DNA from: Megachile rotundata
Taxonomy: Eukaryota > Arthropoda > Insecta > Hymenoptera > Megachilidae
DNA length: 64,000 bases
Direction of reading: 5' to 3'
Assembly (NCBI RefSeq): GCF_050947335.1
Contig: NW_027473583.1
Location: 124,001 to 188,000, forward strand
Shown: positions 27,334-42,710 of the stretch, one piece after another
How positions within the stretch are numbered: the stretch's first letter is position 1
Layout: each line of letters begins with the position of its first letter
Notes under the pieces: model-generated
The model's input: the letters and a program-made list of their open reading frames with translations, nothing else
What the model was told of the DNA's origin: nothing
Databases searched by the model: none
Translations under genes and position numbers: made by a program

Positions 27334-29275
27334 GTAATAAGTATAGTAATTGTCGTTCTATCGATCATATAAGCACAATATGGCTAATAATATGAGTTAG
27401 ATTGATAATAGTAAGAGTAATAAGTATAGTAATTGTCGTTCTGTCGATCATATAAGCATAATATGGCTAATAATATGAGTTAGATTGATAATAATAAGAG
27501 TAGTGAGTATAGTAATTGTCGTTCTATCGATCATATAAGCATAATACGGCTAATAATATGAGTTAGATTGATAATAATGCGAGTAATAAGTATAGTAATT
27601 GTCGTTCTATCGATCATTTAAGCATAATATTGCTAATAATATGAGTTAGATTGATAATAATAAGAGTAATGAGCATAGTAATTGTAGTTCTATCGATCGT
27701 ATCTGCATAATATGGTTAATAATATGAGTTAGATTCATAATAATAAGAGTAATAAGTATAGTAATTGTCGTTCTATCGATCATTTAACCATAATATGGCT
27801 AATAATATGAGTTAGGTTGATAATAATAAGAATAATAAGTATAGTAATTGTCGTTCTGTCGATCATATAAGCATAATATGGCTAATAATATGAGTTAGAT
27901 TGATAATAATAAGAGTAATAAGTATAGTAATTGTCGTTCTATCGATCATTTAAGCATAATACGGCTAATAATATGAGTTAGATTGATAATAATAACAGTA
28001 ATAAGTACAGTAATTGTCGTTCTATCGATAATATAAGCATAATATGGCTAATAATATGAGTTAGATCGATAATGATAAGAGTAATAAGTACAGTAATTGT
28101 CGTTCTATCGATAATATAAGCATAATATGGCTAATAATATGAGTTAGATCGATAATGATAAGAGTAATAAGTACAGTAATTGTCGTTCTATCGATCAATA
28201 AGCACAATATGGCTAATAATATGAGTTAGATTGATAATAGTAAGAGTAATAAGTATAGTAATTGTCGTTCTGTCGATCATATAAGCATAATATGGCTAAT
28301 AATATGAGTTAGATTGATAATAATAAGAGTAGTGAGTATAGTAATTGACGTTCTATCGATCATATAAGCATAATACGGCTAATAATATGAGTTAGATTGA
28401 TAATAATGCGAGTAATAAGTATAGTAATTGTCGTTCTATCGATCATTTAAGCATAATATGGCTAATAATATGAGTTAGATTGATAATAATATGAGTAATG
28501 AGCATAGTAATTGTAGTTCTATCGATCGTATCTGCATAATATGGCTAATAATATGAGTTAGATTGATAATAGTAAGTGTAATAAGTATGGTAATTGTCGT
28601 TCTATCGATCATATATGCATAATATGGGCTAATAATATGAGTTAGATTGATAATAATAAGAGTAATAAGTATAGTAATTGTCGTTCTATCGATCATTTAT
28701 GCATAATATGGCTAATAATATGAGTTAGATTGATAATAATAAGAGTAATAAGTATAGTAAATGTCGTGCTATCGATCATATAAGCACAATATGGCTAATA
28801 ATATGAGTTAGATTGATAATAGTAAGAGTAATAAGTATAGTAATTGTCGTTCTGTCGATCATATAAGCATAATATGGCTAATAATATGAGTTAGATTGAT
28901 AATAATAAGAGTAGTGAGTATAGTAATTGTCGTTCTATCGATCATATAAGCATAATACGGCTAATAATATGAGTTAGATTGATAATAATGCGAGTAATAA
29001 GTATAGTAATTGTCGTTCTATCGATCATTTAAGCATAATATGGCTAATAATATGAGTTAGATTGATAATAATATGAGTAATGAGCATAGTAATTGTAGTT
29101 CTATCGATCGTATCTGCATAATATGGCTAATAATATGAGTTAGATTGATAATAGTAAGTGTAATAAGTATGGTAATTGTCGTTCTATCGATCATATATGC
29201 ATAATATGGCTAATAATATGAGTTAGATTGATAATAATAAGAGTAATAAGTATAGTAATTGTCGTTCTATCGATC
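27334..29275 (-). repeat. 23-monomer tandem duplication, copy 2
   Basis: Second copy at a period of 1909 bp. It has two private, compensating indels: a one-base loss near 28197 (ATCGATCAATAAGCAC in place of ATCGATCATATAAGCAC) and a one-base gain near 28626 (AATATGGGCTAAT). Divergence from copy 1 starts near 29276, where CATTTATGC replaces CATATAAGCAC. Confidence 0.84.
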
Positions 29276-30710
29276 ATTTATGCATAATATGGCTAATAAT
29301 ATGAGTTAGATTGATAATAATAAGAGTAATAAGTATAGTAAATGTCGTGCTATCGATCATATCTGCAGAATATGGTTAATAACATGGGTTAGATTGATAA
29401 TAGTGAGTGTAATAAGTATAGTAATTGTCGTTCTATCGATCATATATGCATAATATGGCTTATAATATGAGTTAGATTGATAATAATAAGAGTAATGAGT
29501 ATAGTAATTGTAGTTCTATCGATCATATAAGCATAACACGGCTAATAATATGAGTTAGATTGATAATAATGCGAGTAATAAGTATAGTAATTGTCGTTCT
29601 ATCGATCATTTAAGCATAATATGGCTAATAATATGAGTTAGATTGATAATGATAACAGTAATATGTACAGTAATTGTCGTTCTATCGATCATATAAGCAT
29701 AATATGGCTAATAATATGAGTTAGATTGATAATAATAAGAGTAGTGAGTATAGTAATTGTCGTTCTATCGATCATATAAGCATAATACGGCTAATAATAT
29801 GAGTTAGATTGATAATAATGCGAGTAATAAGTATAGTAATTGTCGTTCTATCGATCATTTAAGCATAATATGGCTAATAATATGAGTTAGATTGATAATA
29901 ATATGAGTAATGAGCATAGTAATTGTAGTTCTATCGATCGTATCTGCATAATATGGCTAATAATATGAGTTAGATTGATAATAGTAAGTGTAATAAGTAT
30001 GGTAATTGTCGTTCTATCGATCATATATGCATAATATGGCTAATAATATGAGTTAGATTGATAATAATAACAGTAATAAGTACAGTAATTGTCGTTCTAT
30101 CGATAATATAAGCATAATATGGCTAATAATATGAGTTAGATCGATAATGATAAGAGTAATAAGTACAGTAATTGTCGTTCTGTCGATCATATAAGCATAA
30201 TATGGCTAATAATACGAGTTAGATTGATAATAATAAGAGTAGTGAGTATAGTAATTGTCGTTCTATCGATAATATAAGCATAATATGGCTAATAATATGA
30301 GTTAGATCGATAATGATAAGAGTAATAAGTACAGTAATTGTCGTTCTATCGATAATATAAGCATAATATGGCTAATAATATGAGTTAGATCGATAATGAT
30401 AAGAGTAATAAGTACAGTAATTGTCGTTCTATCGATCATATAGGCACAATATGGCTAATAATATGAGTTAGATTGATAATAGTAAGAGTAATAAGTATAG
30501 TAATTGTCGTTCTGTCGATCATATAAGCACAATATGGCTAATAATATGAGTTAGATTGACAATAGTAAGAGTAATAAGTATAGTAATTGTCGTTCTGTCG
30601 ATCATTTAAGCATAATATGGCTAATAATATGAGTTAGATTGATAATAATAACAGTAATAAGTACAGTAATTGTCGTTCTATCGATCATATATGCATAATA
30701 TGGCTAATAA
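28785..30710 (-). repeat. Satellite block F, first copy (38-monomer shift)
   Basis: This block is repeated at 31940-33866 with a shift of 3154 bp (38 monomers). Markers are AATGTCGTGC at 29341 and 32495, CTGCAG at 29363 and 32517, and the CATATAGGCAC variant near 30440 and 33594. Single-base differences include AGAGTAATGAG against AGAGTAAAGAG (about 32649). The copies are separated by about 1.2 kb of other monomers. Confidence 0.82.
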
Positions 30711-31939
30711 TATGAGTTAGGTTGATAATAATAAGAATAATAAGTATAGTAATTGTCGTTCTGTCGATCATATAAGCATAATATGGCTAATAATATGAGT
30801 TAGATTGATAATAATAAGAGTAATAAGTATAGTAATTGTCGTTCTATCGATCATTTAAGCATAATACGGCTAATAATATGAGTTAGATTGATAATAATAA
30901 CAGTAATAAGTACAGTAATTGTCGTTCTATCGATAATATAAGCATAATATGGCTAATAATATGAGTTAGATCGATAATGATAAGAGTAATAAGTACAGTA
31001 ATTGTCGTTCTGTCGATCATTTAAGCATAATATGGCTAATAATATGAGTTAGATTGATAATAATAACAGTAATAAGTACAGTAATTGTCGTTCTATCGAT
31101 CATATATGCATAATATGGCTAATAATATGAGTTAGATTGATAATAGTAAGAGTAATAAGTATAGTAATTGTCGTTCTATCGATCATATAAGCACAATATG
31201 GCTAATAATATGAGTTAGATTGATAATAGTAAGAGTAATAAGTATAGTAATTGTCGTTCTGTCGATCATATAAGCATAATATGGCTAATAATATGAGTTA
31301 GATTGATAATAATAAGAGTAGTGGGTATAGTAATTGTCGTTCTATCGATCATATAAGCATAATACGGCTAATAATATGAGTTAGATTGATAATAATGCGA
31401 GTAATAAGTATAGTAATTGTCGTTCTATCGATCATTTAAGCATAATATGGCTAATAATATGAGTTAGATTGATAATAATAAGAGTAATGAGCATAGTAAT
31501 TGTAGTTCTATCGATCGTATCTGCATAATATGGTTAATGATATGAGTTAGATTCATAATAATAAGAGTAATAAGTATAGTAATTGTCGTTCTGTCGATCA
31601 TTTAACCATAATATGGCTAATAATATGAGTTAGGTTGATAATAATAAGAATAATAAGTATAGTAATTGTCGTTCTGTCGATCATATAAGCATAATATGGC
31701 TAATAATATGAGTTAGATTGATAATAATAAGAGTAATAAGTATAGTAATTATCGTTCTATCGATCATTTAAGCATAATACGGCTAATAATATGAGTTAGA
31801 TTGATAATAATAAGAGTAATAAGTATAGTAATTGTCGTTCTATCGATCATTTAAGCATAATACGGCTAATAATATGAGTTAGATTGATAATAATAACAGT
31901 AATAAGTACAGTAATTGTCGTTCTATCGATCATATAAGC
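30711..31939 (-). repeat. Satellite stretch between the two F blocks
   Basis: Continuous reverse-orientation monomers with no unique sequence. It includes GGTTAATGATATGAG near 31534 and TAATTATCGTTC near 31747, two variants that reappear at 35681 and 35898 and again at 38669 and 38886. This stretch is therefore related to the 36-monomer unit downstream. Confidence 0.65.
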
Positions 31940-33866
31940 ACAATATGGCTAATAATATGAGTTAGATTGATAATAGTAAGAGTAATAAGTATAGTAATTG
32001 TCGTTCTGTCGATCATATAAGCATAATATGGCTAATAATATGAGTTAGATTGATAATAATAAGAGTAGTGAGTATAGTAATTGTCGTTCTATCGATCATA
32101 TAAGCATAATACGGCTAATAATATGAGTTAGATTGATAATAATGCGAGTAATAAGTATAGTAATTGTCGTTCTATCGATCATTTAAGCATAATATGGCTA
32201 ATAATATGCGTTAGATTGATAATAATATGAGTAATGAGCATAGTAATTGTAGTTCTATCGATCGTATCTGCATAATATGGCTAATAATATGAGTTAGATT
32301 GATAATAGTAAGTGTAATAAGTATGGTAATTGTCGTTCTATCGATCATATATGCATAATATGGCTAATAATATGAGTTAGATTGATAATAATAAGAGTAA
32401 TAAGTATAGTAATTGTCGTTCTATCGATCATTTATGCATAATATGGCTAATAATATGAGTTAGATTGATAATAATAAGAGTAATAAGTATAGTAAATGTC
32501 GTGCTATCGATCATATCTGCAGAATATGGTTAATAACATGGGTTAGATTGATAATAGTGAGTGTAATAAGTATAGTAATTGTCGTTCTATCGATCATATA
32601 TGCATAATATGGCTTATAATATGAGTTAGATTGATAATAATAAGAGTAAAGAGTATAGTAATTGTAGTTCTATCGATCATATAAGCATAACACGGCTAAT
32701 AATATGAGTTAGATTGATAATAATGCGAGTAATAAGTATAGTAATTGTCGTTCTATCGATCATTTAAGCATAATATGGCTAATAATATGAGTTAGATTGA
32801 TAATGATAACAGTAATATGTACAGTAATTGTCGTTCTATCGATCATATAAGCATAATATGGCTAATAATATGAGTTAGATTGATAATAATAAGAGTAGTG
32901 AGTATAGTAATTGTCGTTCTATCGATCATATAAGCATAATACGGCTAATAATATGAGTTAGATTGATAATAATGCGAGTAATAAGTATAGTAATTGTCGT
33001 TCTATCGATCATTTAAGCATAATATGGCTAATAATATGAGTTAGATTGATAATAATATGAGTAATGAGCATAGTAATTGTAGTTCTATCGATCGTATCTG
33101 CATAATATGGCTAATAATATGAGTTAGATTGATAATAGTAAGTGTAATAAGTATGGTAATTGTCGTTCTATCGATCATATATGCATAATATGGCTAATAA
33201 TATGAGTTAGATTGATAATAATAACAGTAATAAGTACAGTAATTGTCGTTCTATCGATAATATAAGCATAATATGGCTAATAATATGAGTTAGATCGATA
33301 ATGATAAGAGTAATAAGTACAGTAATTGTCGTTCTGTCGATCATATAAGCATAATATGGCTAATAATACGAGTTAGATTGATAATAATAAGAGTAGTGAG
33401 TATAGTAATTGTCGTTCTATCGATAATATAAGCATAATATGGCTAATAATATGAGTTAGATCGATAATGATAAGAGTAATAAGTACAGTAATTGTCGTTC
33501 TATCGATAATATAAGCATAATATGGCTAATAATATGAGTTAGATCGATAATGATAAGAGTAATAAGTACAGTAATTGTCGTTCTATCGATCATATAGGCA
33601 CAATATGGCTAATAATATGAGTTAGATTGATAATAGTAAGAGTAATAAGTATAGTAATTGTCGTTCTGTCGATCATATAAGCACAATATGGCTAATAATA
33701 TGAGTTAGATTGACAATAGTAAGAGTAATAAGTATAGTAATTGTCGTTCTGTCGATCATTTAAGCATAATATGGCTAATAATATGAGTTAGATTGATAAA
33801 AATAACAGTAATAAGTACAGTAATTGTCGTTCTATCGATCATATATGCATAATATGGCTAATAATA
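31940..33866 (-). repeat. Satellite block F, second copy
   Basis: Second copy of 28785-30710 at a shift of 3154 bp. It has private substitutions such as TATGCGTTAG near 32208 and GATAAAAATAACAG near 33798. The second half of this copy is also the start of block G. Confidence 0.82.
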
Positions 33867-35560
33867 TGAGTTAGAATGATAATAGTAAGAGTAATAAGTA
33901 TAGTAATTGTCGTTCTATCGATCATATAAGCACAATATGGCTAATAATATGAGTTAGATTGATAATAGTAAGAGTAATAAGTATAGTAATTGTCGTTCTG
34001 TCGATCATATAAGCATAATATGGCTAATAATATGAGTTAGATTGATAATAATAAGAGTAGTGAGTATAGTAATTGTCGTTCTATCGATCATATAAGCATA
34101 ATACGGCTAATAATATGAGTTAGATTGATAATAATGCGAGTAATAAGTATAGTAATTGTCGTTCTATCGATCATTTAAGCATAATATGGCTAATAATATG
34201 AGTTAGATTGATAATAATAAGAGTAATGAGCATAGTAATTGTAGTTCTATCGATCGTATCTGCATAATATGGCTAATAATATGAGTTAGATTGATAATAG
34301 TAAGTGTAATAAGTATAGTAATTGTCGTTCTATCGATCATATATGCATAATATGGCTAATAATATGAGTTAGATTGATAATAATAACAGTAATAAGTACA
34401 GTAATTGTCGTTCTATCGATAATATAAGCATAATATGGCTAATAATATGAGTTAGATCGATAATGATAAGAGTAATAAGTACAGTAATTGTCGTTCTGTC
34501 GATCATATAAGCATAATATGGCTAATAATACGAGTTAGATTGATAATAATAAGAGTAGTGAGTATAGTAATTGTCGTTCTATCGATCATATAAGCATAAT
34601 ACGGCTAATAATATGAGTTAGATTGATAATAATGCGAGTAATAAGTATAGTAATTGTCGTTCTATCGATCATTTAAGCATAATATGGCTAATAATATGAG
34701 TTAGATTGATAATAATAAGAGTAATGAGCATAGTAATTGTAGTTCTATCGATCGTATCTGCATAATATGGTTAATAATATGAGTTAGATTCATAATAATA
34801 AGAGTAATAATTATAGTAATTGTCGTTCTATCGATCATTTAACCATAATATGGCTAATAATATGAGTTAGGTTGATAATAATAAGAATAATAAGTATAGT
34901 AATTGTCGTTCTGTCGATCATATAAGCATAATATGGCTAATAATATGAGTTAGATTGATAATAATAAGAGTAATAAGTATAGTAATTGTCGTTCTATCGA
35001 TCATTTAAGCATAATACGGCTAATAATATGAGTTAGATTGATAATAATAACAGTAATAAGTACAGTAATTGTCGTTCTATCGATAATATAAGCATAATAT
35101 GGCTAATAATATGAGTTAGATCGATAATGATAAGAGTAATAAGTACAGTAATTGTCGTTCTGTCGATCATTTAAGCATAATATGGCTAATAATATGAGTT
35201 AGATTGATAATAATAACAGTAATAAGTACAGTAATTGTCGTTCTATCGATCATATATGCATAATATGGCTAATAATATGAGTTAGATTGATAATAGTAAG
35301 AGTAATAAGTATAGTAATTGTCGTTCTATCGATCATATAAGCACAATATGGCTAATATTATGAGTTAGATTGATAATAGTAAGAGTAATAAGTATAGTAA
35401 TTGTCGTTCTGTCGATCATATAAGCATAATATGGCTAATAATATGAGTTAGATTGATAATAATAAGAGTAGTGAGTATAGTAATTGTCGTTCTATCGATC
35501 ATATAAGCATAATACGGCTAATAATATGAGTTAGATTGATAATAATGCGAGTAATAAGTA
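32850..35560 (-). repeat. Satellite block G, first copy (long-range duplicate)
   Basis: This block resembles 47540-50255 at a shift of about 14691-14693 bp (177 monomers, plus two single-base insertions in between). A marker is AATAATTATAGTAATTG, whose TTATAG core lies at 34811 and 49504. Shared context includes CATATAGGCAC near 33594 and 48287. There are scattered substitutions, for example CTAATATTATGAG near 35353 against CTAATAATATGAG. Ends are approximate. Confidence 0.7.
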
Positions 35561-38487
35561 TAGTAATTGTCGTTCTATCGATCATTTAAGCATAATATGG
35601 CTAATAATATGAGTTAGATTGATAATAATAAGAGTAATGAGCATAGTAATTGTAGTTCTATCGATCGTATCTGCATAATATGGTTAATGATATGAGTTAG
35701 ATTCATAATAATAAGAGTAATAAGTATAGTAATTGTCGTTCTATCGATCATTTAACCATAATATGGCTAATAATATGAGTTAGGTTGATAATAATAAGAA
35801 TAATAAGTATAGTAATTGTCGTTCTGTCGATCATATAAGCATAATATGGCTAATAATATGAGTTAGATTGATAATAATAAGAGTAATAAGTATAGTAATT
35901 ATCGTTCTATCGATCATTTAAGCATAATACGGCTAATAATATGAGTTAGATTGATAATAATAACAGTAATAAGTACAGTAATTGTCGTTCTATCGATAAT
36001 ATAAGCATAATATGGCTAATAATATGAGTTAGATCGATAATGATAAGTGTAATAAGTACAGTAATTGTCGTTCTATCGATCATTTAAGCATAATACGGCT
36101 AATAATATGAGTTAGATTGATAATAATAACAGTAATAAGTACAGTAATTGTCGTTCTATCGATAATATAAGCATAATATGGCTAATAATATGAGTTAGAT
36201 CGATAATGATAAGAGTAATAAGTACAGTAATTGTCGTTCTGTCGATCATTTAAGCATAATATGGCTAATAATATGAGTTAGATTGATAATAATAACAGTA
36301 ATAAGTACAGTAATTGTCGTTCTATCGATCATATATGCATAATATGGCTAATAATATGAGTTAGATTGATAATAGTAAGAGTAATAAGTATAGTAATTGT
36401 CGTTCTATCGATCATATAAGCACAATATGGCTAATAATATGAGTTAGATTGATAATAGTAAGAGTAATAAGTATAGTAATTGTCGTTCTGTCGATCATAT
36501 AAGCATAATATGGCTAATAATATGAGTTAGATTGATAATAATAAGAGTAGTGAGTATAGTAATTGTCGTTCTATCGATCATATAAGCATAATACGGCTAA
36601 TAATATGAGTTAGATTGATAATAATGCGAGTAATAAGTATAGTAATTGTCGTTCTATCGATCATTTAACCATAATATGGCTAATAATATGAGTTAGATTG
36701 ATAATAGTAAGAGTAATAAGTATAGTAATTGTCGTTCTATCGATCATATAAGCACAATATGGCTAATAATATGAGTTAGATTGATAATAATAAGAGTAAT
36801 AAGTATAGTAATTGTCGTTCTATCGATCATTTAAGCATAATACGGCTAATAATATGAGTTAGATTGATAATAATAACAGTAATAAGTACAGTAATTGTCG
36901 TTCTATCGATAATATAAGCATAATATGGCTAATAATATGAGTTAGATCGATAATGATAAGAGTAATAAGTACAGTAATTGTCGTTCTGTCGATCATTTAA
37001 GCATAATATGGCTAATAATATGAGTTAGATTGATAATAATAAGAGTAATGAGCATAGTAATTGTAGTTCTATCGATCGTATCTGCATAATATGGTTAATG
37101 ATATGAGTTAGATTCATAATAATAAGAGTAATAAGTATAGTAATTGTCGTTCTATCGATCATTTAACCATAATATGGCTAATAATATGAGTTAGGTTGAT
37201 AATAATAAGAATAATAAGTATAGTAATTGTCGTTCTGTCGATCATATAAGCATAATATGGCTAATAATATGAGTTAGATTGATAATAATAAGAGTAATAA
37301 GTATAGTAATTGTCGTTCTATCGATCATTTAAGCATAATACGGCTAATAATATGAGTTAGATTGATAATAATAACAGTAATAAGTACAGTAATTGTCGTT
37401 CTATCGATAATATAAGCATAATATGGCTAATAATATGAGTTAGATCGATAATGATAAGTGTAATAAGTACAGTAATTGTCGTTCTATCGATAATATAAGC
37501 ATAATATGGCTAATAATATGAGTTAGATCGATAATGATAAGAGTAATAAGTACAGTAATTGTCGTTCTATCGATCATATAAGCACAATATGGCTAATAAT
37601 ATGAGTTAGATTGATAATAGTAAGAGTAATAAGTATAGTAATTGTCGTTCTGTCGATCATATAAGCATAATATGGCTAATAATATGAGTTAGATTGATAA
37701 TAATAAGAGTAGTGAGTATAGTAATTGTCGTTCTATCGATCATATAAGCATAATACGGCTAATAATATGACTTAGATTGATAATAATGCGAGTAATAAGT
37801 ATAGTAATTGTCGTTCTATCGATCATTTAAGCATAATATGGCTAATAATATGAGTTAGATTGATAATAGTAAGTGCAATAAGTATAGTAATTGTCGTTCT
37901 ATCGATCATATATGCATAATATGGCTAATAATATGAGTTAGATTGATAATAATAACAGTAATAAGTACAGTAATTGTCGTTCTATCGATCATATAAGCAC
38001 AATATGGCTAATAATATGAGTTAGATTGACAATAGTAAGAGTAATAAGTATAGTAATTGTCGTTCTGTCGATCATTTAAGCATAATATGGCTAATAATAT
38101 GAGTTAGATTGATAATAATAACAGTAATAAGTACAGTAATTGTCGTTCTATCGATCATATATGCATAATATGGCTAATAATATGAGTTAGAATGATAATA
38201 GTAAGAGTAATAAGTATAGTAATTGTCGTTCTATCGATCATATAAGCACAATATGGCTAATAATATGAGTTAGATTGATAATAGTAAGAGTAATAAGTAT
38301 AGTAATTGTCGTTCCGTCGATCATATAAGCATAATATGGCTAATAATATGAGTTAGATTGATAATAATAAGAGTAGTGAGTATAGTAATTGTCGTTCTAT
38401 CGATCATATAAGCATAATACGGCTAATAATATGAGTTAGATTGATAATAATGCGAGTAATAAGTATAGTAATTGTCGTTCTATCGAT
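35500..38487 (-). repeat. 36-monomer tandem duplication, copy 1 (2988 bp)
   Basis: Adjacent direct duplication with the next unit, period exactly 2988 bp (36 monomers). Markers are TGGTTAATGA at 35681 and 38669, the ATTATCGTTC variant at 35898 and 38886, and TAATGCGAG at 35543 and 38531. The left boundary near 35500 is where ATCATATAAGC here meets ATCATTTAAGC in the copy. Confidence 0.87.
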
Positions 38488-41478
38488 CATTTAAGCATAA
38501 TACGGCTAATAATATGAGTTAGATTGATAATAATGCGAGTAATAAGTATAGTAATTGTCGTTCTATCGATCATTTAAGCATAATATGGCTAATAATATGA
38601 GTTAGATTGATAATAATAAGAGTAATGAGCATAGTAATTGTAGTTCTATCGATCGTATCTGCATAATATGGTTAATGATATGAGTTAGATTCATAATAAT
38701 AAGAGTAATAAGTATAGTAATTGTCGTTCTATCGATCATTTAACCATAATATGGCTAATAATATGAGTTAGGTTGATAATAATAAGAATAATAAGTATAG
38801 TAATTGTCGTTCTGTCGATCATATAAGCATAATATGGCTAATAATATGAGTTAGATTGATAATAATAAGAGTAATAAGTATAGTAATTATCGTTCTATCG
38901 ATCATTTAAGCATAATACGGCTAATAATATGAGTTAGATTGATAATAATAACAGTAATAAGTACAGTAATTGTCGTTCTATCGATAATATAAGCATAATA
39001 TGGCTAATAATATGAGTTAGATCGATAATGATAAGTGTAATAAGTACAGTAATTGTCGTTCTATCGATCATTTAAGCATAATACGGCTAATAATATGAGT
39101 TAGATTGATAATAATAACAGTAATAAGTACAGTAATTGTCGTTCTATCGATAATATAAGCATAATATGGCTAATAATATGAGTTAGATCGATAATGATAA
39201 GAGTAATAAGTACAGTAATTGTCGTTCTGTCGATCATTTAAGCATAATATGGCTAATAATATGAGTTAGATTGATAATAATAACAGTAATAAGTACAGTA
39301 ATTGTCGTTCTATCGATCATATATGCATAATATGGCTAATAATATGAGTTAGATTGATAATAGTAAGAGTAATAAGTATAGTAATTGTCGTTCTATCGAT
39401 CATATAAGCACAATATGGCTAATAATATGAGTTAGATTGATAATAGTAAGAGTAATAAGTATAGTAATTGTCGTTCTGTCGATCATATAAGCATAATATG
39501 GCTAATAATATGAGTTAGATTGATAATAATAAGAGTAGTGAGTATAGTAATTGTCGTTCTATCGATCATATAAGCATAATACGGCTAATAATATGAGTTA
39601 GATTGATAATAATGCGAGTAATAAGTATAGTAATTGTCGTTCTATCGATCATTTAACCATAATATGGCTAATAATATGAGTTAGATTGATAATAGTAAGA
39701 GTAATAAGTATAGTAATTGTCGTTCTATCGATCATATAAGCACAATATGGCTAATAATATGAGTTAGATTGATAATAATAAGAGTAATAAGTATAGTAAT
39801 TGTCGTTCTATCGATCATTTAAGCATAATACGGCTAATAATATGAGTTAGATTGATAATAATAACAGTAATAAGTACAGTAATTGTCGTTCTATCGATAA
39901 TATAAGCATAATATGGCTAATAATATGAGTTAGATCGATAATGATAAGAGTAATAAGTACAGTAATTGTCGTTCTGTCGATCATTTAAGCATAATATGGC
40001 TAATAATATGAGTTAGATTGATAATAATAAGAGTAATGAGCATAGTAATTGTAGTTCTATCGATCGTATCTGCATAATATGGTTAATGATATGAGTTAGA
40101 TTCATAATAATAAGAGTAATAAGTATAGTAATTGTCGTTCTATCGATCATTTAACCATAATATGGCTAATAATATGAGTTAGGTTGATAATAATAAGAAT
40201 AATAAGTATAGTAATTGTCGTTCTGTCGATCATATAAGCATAATATGGCTAATAATATGAGTTAGATTGATAATAATAAGAGTAATAAGTATAGTAATTG
40301 TCGTTCTATCGATCATTTAAGCATAATACGGCTAATAATATGAGTTAGATTGATAATAATAACAGTAATAAGTACAGTAATTGTCGTTCTATCGATAATA
40401 TAAGCATAATATGGCTAATAATATGAGTTAGATCGATAATGATAAGTGTAATAAGTACAGTAATTGTCGTTCTATCGATAATATAAGCATAATATGGCTA
40501 ATAATATGAGTTAGATCGATAATGATAAGAGTAATAAGTACAGTAATTGTCGTTCTATCGATCATATAAGCACAATATGGCTAATAATATGAGTTAGATT
40601 GATAATAGTAAGAGTAATAAGTATAGTAATTGTCGTTCTGTCGATCATATAAGCATAATATGGCTAATAATATGAGTTAGATTGATAATAATAAGAGTAG
40701 TGAGTATAGTAATTGTCGTTCTATCGATCATATAAGCATAATACGGCTAATAATATGACTTAGATTGATAATAATGCGAGTAATAAGTATAGTAATTGTC
40801 GTTCTATCGATCATTTAAGCATAATATGGCTAATAATATGAGTTAGATTGATAATAGTAAGTGCAATAAGTATAGTAATTGTCGTTCTATCGATCATATA
40901 TGCATAATATGGCTAATAATATGAGTTAGATTGATAATAATAACAGTAATAAGTACAGTAATTGTCGTTCTATCGATCATATAAGCACAATATGGCTAAT
41001 AATATGAGTTAGATTGACAATAGTAAGAGTAATAAGTATAGTAATTGTCGTTCTGTCGATCATTTAAGCATAATATGGCTAATAATATGAGTTAGATTGA
41101 TAATAATAACAGTAATAAGTACAGTAATTGTCGTTCTATCGATCATATATGCATAATATGGCTAATAATATGAGTTAGAATGATAATAGTAAGAGTAATA
41201 AGTATAGTAATTGTCGTTCTATCGATCATATAAGCACAATATGGCTAATAATATGAGTTAGATTGATAATAGTAAGAGTAATAAGTATAGTAATTGTCGT
41301 TCCGTCGATCATATAAGCATAATATGGCTAATAATATGAGTTAGATTGATAATAATAAGAGTAGTGAGTATAGTAATTGTCGTTCTATCGATCATATAAG
41401 CATAATACGGCTAATAATATGAGTTAGATTGATAATAATGCGAGTAATAAGTATAGTAATTGTCGTTCTATCGATCAT
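38488..41478 (-). repeat. 36-monomer tandem duplication, copy 2
   Basis: Second copy at a period of 2988 bp (AAGTGCAATA at 37871 and 40859; GTTCCGTCG at 38311 and 41299). Homology ends near 41478, where AAGCATAATATTG replaces AAGCATAATACGG. Its last 2 kb is also part of the following 39-monomer unit. Confidence 0.87.
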
Positions 41479-42710
41479 TTAAGCATAATATTGCTAATAA
41501 TATGAGTTAGATTGATAATAATAAGAGTAATGAGCATAGTAATTGTAGTTCTATCGATCGTATCTGCATAATATGGTTAATAATATGAGTTAGATTCATA
41601 ATAATAAGAGTAATAAGTATAGTAATTGTCGTTCTATCGATCATTTAACCATAATATGGCTAATAATATGAGTTAGGTTGATAATAATAAGAATAATAAG
41701 TATAGTAATTGTCGTTCTGTCGATCATATAAGCATAATATGGCTAATAATATGAGTTAGATTGATAATAATAAGAGTAATAAGTATAGTAATTGTCGTTC
41801 TATCGATCATTTAAGCATAATACGGCTAATAATATGAGTTAGATTGATAATAATAACAGTAATAAGTACAGTAATTGTCGTTCTATCGATAATATAAGCA
41901 TAATATGGCTAATAATATGAGTTAGATCGATAATGATAAGAGTAATAAGTACAGTAATTGTCGTTCTATCGATAATATAAGCATAATATGGCTAATAATA
42001 TGAGTTAGATCGATAATGATAAGAGTAATAAGTACAGTAATTGTCGTTCTATCGATCATATAAGCACAATATGGCTAATAATATGAGTTAGATTGATAAT
42101 AGTAAGAGTAATAAGTATAGTAATTGTCGTTCTGTCGATCATATAAGCATAATATGGCTAATAATATGAGTTAGATTGATAATAATAAGAGTAGTGAGTA
42201 TAGTAATTGTCGTTCTATCGATCATATAAGCATAATACGGCTAATAATATGAGTTAGATTGATAATAATGCGAGTAATAAGTATAGTAATTGTCGTTCTA
42301 TCGATCATTTAAGCATAATATGGCTAATAATATGAGTTAGATTGATAATAATATGAGTAATGAGCATAGTAATTGTAGTTCTATCGATCGTATCTGCATA
42401 ATATGGCTAATAATATGAGTTAGATTGATAATAGTAAGTGTAATAAGTATGGTAATTGTCGTTCTATCGATCATATATGCATAATATGGCTAATAATATG
42501 AGTTAGATTGATAATAATAAGAGTAATAAGTATAGTAATTGTCGTTCTATCGATCATTTATGCATAATATGGCTAATAATATGAGTTAGATTGATAATAA
42601 TAAGAGTAATAAGTATAGTAAATGTCGTGCTATCGATCATATCTGCAGAATATGGTTAATAACATGGGTTAGATTGATAATAGTGAGTGTAATAAGTATA
42701 GTAATTGTCG
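39474..42710 (-). repeat. 39-monomer tandem duplication, copy 1 (3237 bp)
   Basis: Adjacent direct duplication with the next unit, period exactly 3237 bp (39 monomers). Markers are AAGTGCAATA at 40859 and 44096, GTTCCGTC at 41299 and 44536, ATAATATTG at 41485 and 44722, and CTGCAG at 42643 and 45880. The left end lies between about 39460 and 39474, where GATAATAGTAAGAG differs from GATAATAGTGAGTG. This unit overlaps copy 2 of the 36-monomer duplication, so it arose later or spans its junction. Confidence 0.88.

Noticed and set aside
28475..28696. A 73-codon open frame on the minus strand with an internally repeated peptide
   Set aside because: It lies wholly within satellite monomers. It stays open only because a one-base insertion near 28626 makes one monomer 84 bp (28 codons), so the same frame is read twice. 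There is no sign of a start context, a codon bias or conservation.
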